The notes under the pieces were generated by a model. The model was not told the origin of the DNA. It saw nothing but the letters and a program-made list of their open reading frames with translations, and did no database searches. Positions 58,514 through 64,000 of a stretch of 64,000 nt of DNA are shown here, piece by piece. Numbering within the stretch: the stretch's first letter is position 1; each line of letters begins with the position of its first letter. Origin of the DNA: Flavobacterium gawalongense (GTDB taxonomy: Bacteria; Bacteroidota; Bacteroidia; Flavobacteriales; Flavobacteriaceae); assembly GCF_007097265.1 (NCBI RefSeq), contig NZ_VJZP01000003.1, forward strand, positions 62,001-126,000, read 5' to 3'. The translations under genes were made by a program, and so were the position numbers.

Positions 58514-58753
58514 AATTTCAACTATTTAATAAAACAGTAAACCCTAATTTATTTAATTTAACTTATAAATATTAATTTGTTTATTTTGGTAAAAAAAATA
58601 GAAATAAGATAAAAATTAATATCTTGTAAAAGAATATATGAAAGTATAGCCGTTTTTCATAAACATAAATTAAAATAAAGATTCATCAAGTCTTAAAGAG
58701 AAACCGTTTCTGAAAAAATATTTTTATAAATTAAATACGTAGAAATCCAATTC
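58514..58753 (+). repeat. Duplicated upstream region of LacI copy 3
   Basis: A 240-bp spacer homologous to 57255-57493, with the same block order and the same final AAATACGTAGAAATCCAATTC before the ATG. It carries GAAAC-C-GTTTC, an 11-bp inverted repeat with single central base, at the position of a degenerate counterpart in the first spacer; an autoregulatory site is conceivable. Confidence 0.8.
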
Positions 58754-59779
58754 ATGAAAGATATCACTCTTAAGGAAATTGCAACGAAATTAGGTATTTC
58801 AATAACAACTGTTTCAAAAGCATTGAAAAACTATCCAGATGTTAGTGCAAAAACTAAACAAGCTGTAATTGATCTTGCCCAAAATCTACACTATACTCCC
58901 AACAGTTTTGCCGTAAATTTAAGAACAAAAGAATCAAAAACTATTGGTTTAATTATTCCTGAAGTAGTGCATCACTTTTTCTCTAATGTGGTAAATGCCT
59001 TAATTGATGAAGCCGAAAAAAATGGCTATCTCGTTATTATTTTACAATCAAATGAATCATTAGCTTTAGAGAAAAAACAGGTAGAACTTTTGATCAAAAA
59101 AAGAGTTGATGGAATTATTATTTCACTTTCAAATGAGTCAAATAATGACGATCATTTAAAAGAAATCATCAACAGGAACATTCCTTTTGTCATGTTTGAT
59201 AAAATCAACAAATTAATTACCTGTTCAAAAGTAATCATCGATGACCAAAAAGCAGCATTTAATGCTGTTCAACATTTGATTGATAACGGCTGCAAAAAAA
59301 TTGTTCATATTCGCGGCCCTTTAAATCCTCAAAATGCTATTGACCGTTATATTGGATATAAAAAAGCTTTAGAAAAAAACAATATCCCTTTTGACACTAA
59401 ATTAGTTTACACATGCGAAACCGTAACTTTTCAAGAAGGAATCGATTTTGCAAAACAAATCATAAAAGACCATCCTGATGTTGATGGTATATTTGCAATT
59501 ACTGATTTGGTTGCAGTTGGTGTATTATCTTATTTTAATGATAACAAAATTAAAGTTCCTCAGCAAGTTGCAGTAATCGGTTTCAGCAATTGGTTTATGT
59601 CACAAGTACTAACCCCTAAATTAAGTACAGTGGATCAGCCAAGCCATGAAATGGGAATCGAGTCTTTCAACTTATTATTGGAAGAAATGAATTGTCATAA
59701 AGAAGGCATTCCATTTACACCAAGAACTATTGAATTAGACACAAGCATTATTATTAGAGAATCTTCTATAAAAATTTAA
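58754..59779 (+). CDS. LacI-family transcription regulator, copy 3
   Basis: A 341-residue LacI protein with helix-turn-helix LKEIATKLGISITTVSKALK (about 5-24), hinge VNLRTKES and an effector domain that is clearly diverged from copies 1 and 2 (HHFFSNVVNALIDEAEKNGY; IRGPLNPQNAIDRYIGYKKA; SQVLTPKLSTVDQPSHEMGI). It probably senses a different ligand but uses the same DNA-binding surface as copy 2. It converges on queG with 40 bp between them. Confidence 0.94.
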   Translation: MKDITLKEIATKLGISITTVSKALKNYPDVSAKTKQAVIDLAQNLHYTPNSFAVNLRTKESKTIGLIIPEVVHHFFSNVVNALIDEAEKNGYLVIILQSNESLALEKKQVELLIKKRVDGIIISLSNESNNDDHLKEIINRNIPFVMFDKINKLITCSKVIIDDQKAAFNAVQHLIDNGCKKIVHIRGPLNPQNAIDRYIGYKKALEKNNIPFDTKLVYTCETVTFQEGIDFAKQIIKDHPDVDGIFAITDLVAVGVLSYFNDNKIKVPQQVAVIGFSNWFMSQVLTPKLSTVDQPSHEMGIESFNLLLEEMNCHKEGIPFTPRTIELDTSIIIRESSIKI

Positions 59780-59819
59780 TTAGCTTAACTTAAAATCAGC
59801 GGATTATAAAACATAAAAA

Positions 59820-60737
59820 TTATTCTAAAAAATCAATATTTCGTTTAATTCCCTGAAATTTTGCTCTTTTAAGAGGCGAATTTTTAAACACAACTCTAAA
59901 TGTTTCTTCAGTAATTTCTCTCCAATCTTTTTTGGACATGGAAAGCAATTCCGGATTTGGATTAAATAATGGCTCATTATGAACTTTTGAAAACTTATTC
60001 CATGGGCAAACATCCTGACATACATCACACCCAAAAGCCCAATCATCAAAGCTACCTTTCATTTCTTGAGGAATATTCTCTTTAAGTTCTATAGTAAAAT
60101 AGGAAATGCATTTACTGCCGTCAACAATATGCGGCCCTACAATTGCTTCTGTTGGGCAAGCGTCAATACAAGCAGTACAAGTTCCGCAATGATCTGTTGT
60201 AGGATTATCATATTCTAAATCTAAGTCGATAATTAGCTCGGCAATAAAGTAAAAAGAACCTACTTTTTGAGTCAACAAATTACTGTTTTTACCAATCCAT
60301 CCCAAACCACTTTTTGCAGCCCAAGCTTTATCGAGTACTGGAGCCGAATCAACAAAAGCACGGCCAGAAACTTCACCGATAGTTGATTGAATAGAAAATA
60401 AAAATTCTTTAAGTTTTTCCTTAATTACAAAATGGTAATCCTGCCCATAAGCATATTTTGAAATTTTATAAGAATCCGTATTTTGAAATTGTTCCGGATA
60501 ATAATTTAATAGAAGAGAAACAACACTTTTAGCATCATCGACCAGTAAAGTTGGGTTTAATCGCTTATCAAAATGATTTTCCATGTATGACATTTCACCA
60601 TTTCTATTTTTATTAAGCCAATTTTCTAACCGTGGCGCTTCCTCCTCTAAAAACTGGGCTTTAGAAATACCACAAGACAAAAAACCGAGGCGTTTAGCTT
60701 CGGATTTGATGAACTGGGTGTATTTAGATTTTTGAAT
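59820..60737 (-). CDS. queG: Epoxyqueuosine reductase QueG, without ordinary start codon
   Basis: QueG reduces epoxyqueuosine to queuosine in the wobble position of tRNA with cobalamin and two 4Fe-4S clusters. The cluster motifs are [12 protein letters not shown] and [10 protein letters not shown], with CISYF between them; [20 protein letters not shown] is another family block. The conserved N-terminus [20 protein letters not shown] is in frame upstream of MSCGI, but this upstream part has no ATG, GTG or TTG before the in-frame stop. The first family-typical codon is ATT at 60737-60735 (305 residues, the usual length). The next possible start is TTG at 60680, which would remove about 19 residues. 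I give the ATT start as the most likely. Confidence 0.85.
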   Translation of the reverse strand: MQKSKYTQFIKSEAKRLGFLSCGISKAQFLEEEAPRLENWLNKNRNGEMSYMENHFDKRLNPTLLVDDAKSVVSLLLNYYPEQFQNTDSYKISKYAYGQDYHFVIKEKLKEFLFSIQSTIGEVSGRAFVDSAPVLDKAWAAKSGLGWIGKNSNLLTQKVGSFYFIAELIIDLDLEYDNPTTDHCGTCTACIDACPTEAIVGPHIVDGSKCISYFTIELKENIPQEMKGSFDDWAFGCDVCQDVCPWNKFSKVHNEPLFNPNPELLSMSKKDWREITEETFRVVFKNSPLKRAKFQGIKRNIDFLE

Positions 60738-60774
60738 TATGATACAAAAGTTAAAATTAATGGTTTATTCAAAC

Positions 60775-60899
60775 TAGCCCTGATTACTTCACTTAGCTTC
60801 TATTTTTATAGGAGTTCAGTGAACTTCGTTTGAAGCGGCATCCTATCTCGTTTTTTAACGAGATAGATATAGCGAATAGCAGGAAATAGCTCCTAAAAT
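60775..60899 (-). repeat. Interspersed repeat element, copy 2, with a 10-bp hairpin core
   Basis: Read on the minus strand it begins TTTTAGGAGCTATTTCC directly at the ruvB stop codon and ends AAGTGAAGTAATC then GGGCTA. Outer parts match copy 1 (1279-1434) closely, including CTTCAAACGAAG and TTCACTGAACTCC. The core is CTATCTCGTT, AAAA, AACGAGATAG (60843-60866), unrelated in sequence to the 25-bp hairpin of copy 1 but again perfectly self-complementary and placed between ATCT-like and GGAT edges. Confidence 0.75.
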
Positions 60900-61921
60900 T
60901 AAAACAATCCGCCTTGAATATTTGTATTTAATTTTCCTAGATGTTTATAGGCTTTGTCAGTGACTTCTCTCCCCCTAGGCGTTCTCATGATAAACCCTTC
61001 TTGTATGAGGAACGGCTCATATACTTCTTCGATAGTTTCGCTACTTTCGGATACGGCTGTCGCCAAAGTTGATAGGCCTACTGGTCCGCCTTTAAATTTT
61101 TCAATAATTGTAGTTAGTATTTTATTGTCCATTTCATCTAATCCATGGGCATCTACATTAAGTGCTTTTAACGCATAACGGGCAATTTCAATGTCAATTT
61201 TACCATTTCCTTTTATTTGCGCAAAATCACGAACACGGCGCAATAATGCATTGGCAATACGTGGTGTTCCTCTACTTCTACCCGCAATTTCGATTGCAGC
61301 TTCCATTGTGATAGGCATTTTAAAAATAGCTGCACTTCGTTCCACGATTGTAGTTAACAACTCTGTTGTATAATATTGCAGACGCGATGATATTCCAAAA
61401 CGGGCTCTCATGGGCGCTGTCAACAGACCAGAACGAGTTGTCGCACCAATTAAAGTAAATGGATTTAGATTAATTTGAACAGTTCTTGCATTTGGCCCCG
61501 ATTCAATCATTATATCAATCTTGAAGTCTTCCATCGCAGAATACAAATATTCTTCAACTATGGGACTTAAACGATGTATTTCGTCAATGAATAACACATC
61601 TCTTTCTTCGAGATTGGTCAACAAGCCAGCTAAGTCTCCCGGTTTGTCTAAAACAGGTCCTGAAGTAATTTTTATGCCTACTTGCAACTCATTGGCAAGA
61701 ATGTTCGCTAAAGTTGTTTTTCCTAAACCTGGAGGGCCATGAAAAAGGGTGTGATCAAGTGCTTCATTTCTTTGATTTGCAGCCTGAACAAAAACCTTTA
61801 AATTTTCTAATATTTGGTCTTGACCGGCAAAATCATCGAATGAAAGCGGCCTTAATCTTTTCTCAAGATCAAGCTCATCAGCATTATAACCGTTTGTTGT
61901 TGGATCTAAATTTTCATTCAT
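60899..61921 (-). CDS. ruvB: Holliday junction DNA helicase subunit RuvB
   Basis: The hexameric AAA+ motor of the RuvAB branch-migration complex (340 residues). The N-terminal [14 protein letters not shown], Walker [20 protein letters not shown], Walker [21 protein letters not shown], sensor 1 [20 protein letters not shown] and the C-terminal winged-helix domain ([20 protein letters not shown]) are all present. Length and order fit. A copy of the interspersed repeat starts right after its stop codon. Confidence 0.97.
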   Translation of the reverse strand: MNENLDPTTNGYNADELDLEKRLRPLSFDDFAGQDQILENLKVFVQAANQRNEALDHTLFHGPPGLGKTTLANILANELQVGIKITSGPVLDKPGDLAGLLTNLEERDVLFIDEIHRLSPIVEEYLYSAMEDFKIDIMIESGPNARTVQINLNPFTLIGATTRSGLLTAPMRARFGISSRLQYYTTELLTTIVERSAAIFKMPITMEAAIEIAGRSRGTPRIANALLRRVRDFAQIKGNGKIDIEIARYALKALNVDAHGLDEMDNKILTTIIEKFKGGPVGLSTLATAVSESSETIEEVYEPFLIQEGFIMRTPRGREVTDKAYKHLGKLNTNIQGGLF

Positions 61922-62023
61922 TTAACAAAGATAAAGAAAGTATTTAGTTTGGAAGAATTCCCTTTGAAGACTTTATCAAAATTATTAATGAAAAAATAAA
62001 TTAATAATTTTCATATCTCTGGA

Positions 62024-62057
62024 AAACAAAAAAAGCCTCTACTTTCGCAAAGGCTTT
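62024..62057 (-). terminator. Rho-independent terminator after cytochrome oxidase subunit I
   Basis: AAAGCCT (62032-62038) pairs with AGGCTTT (62051-62057); on the minus strand a run of T follows the stem. It lies 16 nt after the subunit I stop. Confidence 0.8.
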
Positions 62058-62073
62058 ATATTATATTTTAAGA

Positions 62074-63870
62074 TTAGTGATGTAAAACTTCTTCACCTTC
62101 TTTCATTGGAACATTTTGAGGTACAAAATCAACATCATGTGCTGGATTACTGTAATCATAAGGCCAACGGTGTACTTCAGGAATTTCTCCTGGCCAGTTA
62201 CCGTGAATGTGCTCTACAGGTGCGGTCCATTCAAGTGTATTAGATTTCCAAGGATTTTGAACCGTTCTTTTACCGTAGAAAATACTACTGAAAAAGTTGT
62301 ATAAAAATACCAATTGAAAAGCTCCACCAATCAAAGCAAATGTAGTTATCAGAACATTTACATTTTGCAAATCATCAAATAATGGAAAGTTTGTGTTCGT
62401 GTAATAACGTCTTGGCAAACCGGCTAATCCAATAAAGTGCATTGGAAAAAACACACCATAAGCACAAACTGCAGTTACCCAAAAGTGAACATACCCCAGA
62501 TTTTTATTAAGCATTCTACCGTACATTTTTGGAAACCAGTGATAAATACCAGCAAACATACCATAAAGAGCAGAAATACCCATTACTAAGTGGAAGTGAG
62601 CTACAACAAAATACGTATCGTGAACATTGATATCCAATGTACTATCTCCAAGGATAATACCTGTCAAACCACCTGTTATAAAAGTAGAAACTAAACCAAT
62701 TGAAAACAACATCGCTGGGTTCAATTGTAAATTTCCTTTCCAAAGTGTTGTAATATAATTAAACGCTTTTACTGCAGAAGGGATAGCAATTAACAAAGTT
62801 GTAAATGTAAATACAGATCCTAAAAATGGATTCATACCCGAGATGAACATGTGATGACCCCAAACAATTGTTGATAAGAATGCGATTGCCAAAATTGACA
62901 TAATCATCGCTCTGTAACCAAAAATTGGTTTACGGGAATTAGTAGCAATAACTTCAGATGTAATACCTAAAGCAGGTAACAATACAATATAAACTTCAGG
63001 ATGTCCTAAGAACCAAAATAAGTGTTCAAACAAAACTGGAGAACCACCCTGATAATGCAATACTTCACCAGCGATATAAATATCGGATAAGAAGAATGAT
63101 GTTCCAAAACTTCTGTCAAAAATCAATAATAAAGCAGCTGACAATAAAACTGGAAAAGAAACAATACCAATAATTGCAGTCACGAAGAAAGCCCAAATAG
63201 TAAGAGGCAATCTTGTCATAGACATTCCTTTAGTTCTAAGATTGATTACTGTAACTACATAGTTTAAAGATCCCATTAATGAAGATGCAATAAATATAGC
63301 CATAGAAACTAACCATAATGTCATACCCATCCCTGAACCAGGAATTGCTTGTGGAAGGGCACTCAAAGGCGGATAAATAGTCCAACCAGCTGATGCTGGT
63401 CCAGCTTCTACGAATAATGAACAAACCATGATTACACTTGATAAAAAGAATAACCAATAAGAAATCATATTCATAAAACCAGATGCCATATCTCGTGCAC
63501 CAATCTGAAGAGGAATCAATAAATTACTAAAAGTTCCACTCAATCCGGCGGTAAGAACGAAGAAAACCATTATCGTTCCATGAATTGTAACTAATGCCAA
63601 ATAAATATCATTTGCCATAACTCCATTTGGAGCAAATTTATCACCTAGTAATATATTAAATATTTTGAATGATTCTTCTGGCCATGCCAATTGCATTCTA
63701 AAAAGCATAGACATCCCAACACCAATAACCCCCATAATAATACCCGTTAAAAGGTATTGTTTGGCAATCATTTTGTGATCAATACTAAAGATATATTTAG
63801 TAATGAAAGTGTCTTTATGGTGGTGTTCGTGTTCGTGATCGTGTCCGTGATCGTGACCTTCTGCTGACAT
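62074..63870 (-). CDS. ctaD: Cytochrome c oxidase subunit I
   Basis: The catalytic subunit of the haem-copper oxidase: 598 residues, 12 core helices in the inner membrane. The CuB-ligand and cross-linked Tyr motif is WFLGHPEVYIVLLPALG, the two further CuB histidines are in IVWGHHMFISGM, and the haem ligands are in VTIHGTIMVFFVL and VVAHFHLVMG. The N-terminus (HDHGHDHEHEHHHKD) is His-rich, which might bind metal. It follows subunit II (28 bp) on the same strand. The remaining cox genes are at 8.4-13.5 kb, so the oxidase is encoded in two loci within this window. Confidence 0.97.
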   Translation of the reverse strand: MSAEGHDHGHDHEHEHHHKDTFITKYIFSIDHKMIAKQYLLTGIIMGVIGVGMSMLFRMQLAWPEESFKIFNILLGDKFAPNGVMANDIYLALVTIHGTIMVFFVLTAGLSGTFSNLLIPLQIGARDMASGFMNMISYWLFFLSSVIMVCSLFVEAGPASAGWTIYPPLSALPQAIPGSGMGMTLWLVSMAIFIASSLMGSLNYVVTVINLRTKGMSMTRLPLTIWAFFVTAIIGIVSFPVLLSAALLLIFDRSFGTSFFLSDIYIAGEVLHYQGGSPVLFEHLFWFLGHPEVYIVLLPALGITSEVIATNSRKPIFGYRAMIMSILAIAFLSTIVWGHHMFISGMNPFLGSVFTFTTLLIAIPSAVKAFNYITTLWKGNLQLNPAMLFSIGLVSTFITGGLTGIILGDSTLDINVHDTYFVVAHFHLVMGISALYGMFAGIYHWFPKMYGRMLNKNLGYVHFWVTAVCAYGVFFPMHFIGLAGLPRRYYTNTNFPLFDDLQNVNVLITTFALIGGAFQLVFLYNFFSSIFYGKRTVQNPWKSNTLEWTAPVEHIHGNWPGEIPEVHRWPYDYSNPAHDVDFVPQNVPMKEGEEVLHH

Positions 63871-63898
63871 ATATGTTACTTTAAATTTTTCTTAATAA

Positions 63899-64000
63899 TT
63901 ATTTCATAGCTATTTTAGCAACAGCTGCGGTGTCTTTGGTACTTGTAGAATCTTTACCTGTTCCTCCTTCAACGGGAGCCGGTGCATTGGCAGTTTTTAC
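63899..64000 (-). CDS. ctaC: Cytochrome c oxidase subunit II, C-terminal end (cut by window edge)
   Basis: Only the last 33 codons are in the window: a low-complexity Ala/Thr/Lys-rich tail (VKTANAPAPVEGGTGKDSTS and TKDTAAVAKIAMK) with stop TAA at 63899-63901. The tail itself has no diagnostic residue. The assignment rests on its place directly upstream of subunit I on the same strand, where subunit II normally lies, and on similar disordered tails in flavobacterial subunit II. Confidence 0.6.
   Translation of the reverse strand, partial: VKTANAPAPVEGGTGKDSTSTKDTAAVAKIAMK

Noticed and set aside
1..64000. tRNA, rRNA, prophage, insertion sequence or toxin-antitoxin genes
   Set aside because: I looked through the intergenic regions and gene list and found none that I could support by eye.

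Overview
The window is a low-GC chromosomal segment from a member of the Bacteroidetes, almost certainly Flavobacterium or a close Flavobacteriaceae relative. The pointers are the giant gliding/type IX secretion protein SprA, followed on the same strand by gcvH, a VanZ gene, deoC and a RemB-like gene; a SusC/SusD pair; AT-rich leaders without Shine-Dalgarno sequences; and repeated use of the Bacteroidetes promoter pattern (-7 TAnnTTTG, in places with a TTG about 20 nt upstream). I see no rRNA, tRNA, CRISPR array, prophage or insertion sequence.

Layout. 1-8.4 kb: an Nfu iron-sulfur protein, dodecin, a repeat element next to a gene remnant, a helical-repeat protein, MscS, TsaB, an orphan adaptor plus TolC pair, and a DUF4403 lipoprotein. 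8.4-13.5 kb: a cytochrome-oxidase operon read leftward from ctaB through two subunit III genes, subunit IV, a cysteine-less Sco-like protein, Sco, DUF420 and a small CxxC protein. Subunit I and the end of subunit II lie in a second locus at 62-64 kb. 13.6-28.4 kb: the RemB-like gene, deoC, vanZ, gcvH, sprA, ruvA, a MaeB-type malic enzyme and a CBS protein.

28.4-59.8 kb is the accessory heart of the window, a sugar-utilisation region for alpha-glucosides. It has three transcription units that each begin with the same regulatory architecture: a perfect CGAAAACGTTTTCG palindrome, a second degenerate copy 20-21 bp closer to the gene, and a TAnnTTTA box about 35 nt further on. The units are (A) SLC45-type transporter, glycosidase, fructokinase, MFS transporter and trehalase; (B) susC-susD; (C) a possible small ORF, sugar porter, fructokinase and exported GH13 alpha-glucosidase, with an exported GH65 enzyme divergent from it. 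Three tandem LacI-family regulators follow. The middle one is a mosaic: it has the DNA-binding head of the third and the sugar-binding body of the first. Inferred working: SusCD moves an oligosaccharide over the outer membrane, GH65 and GH13 cut it in the periplasm, MFS carriers import the products, and cytosolic trehalase, glycosidase and fructokinases finish the job.

Between units A and B sits a block that sugar catabolism does not explain: two large VCBS/ASPIC lipoproteins, a lipoprotein with a complete vanadium-haloperoxidase/PAP2 active site, and a membrane-anchored SRPBCC-GyrI protein. With the mosaic LacI array and the paired operators, it is the best candidate here for something undescribed. 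The right end carries queG (with no ordinary start codon at its conserved N-terminus), ruvB and the cox subunit I/II genes. Two copies of a flavobacterial-looking repeat with conserved flanks and entirely different hairpin cores lie at 1.3 kb and 60.8 kb.
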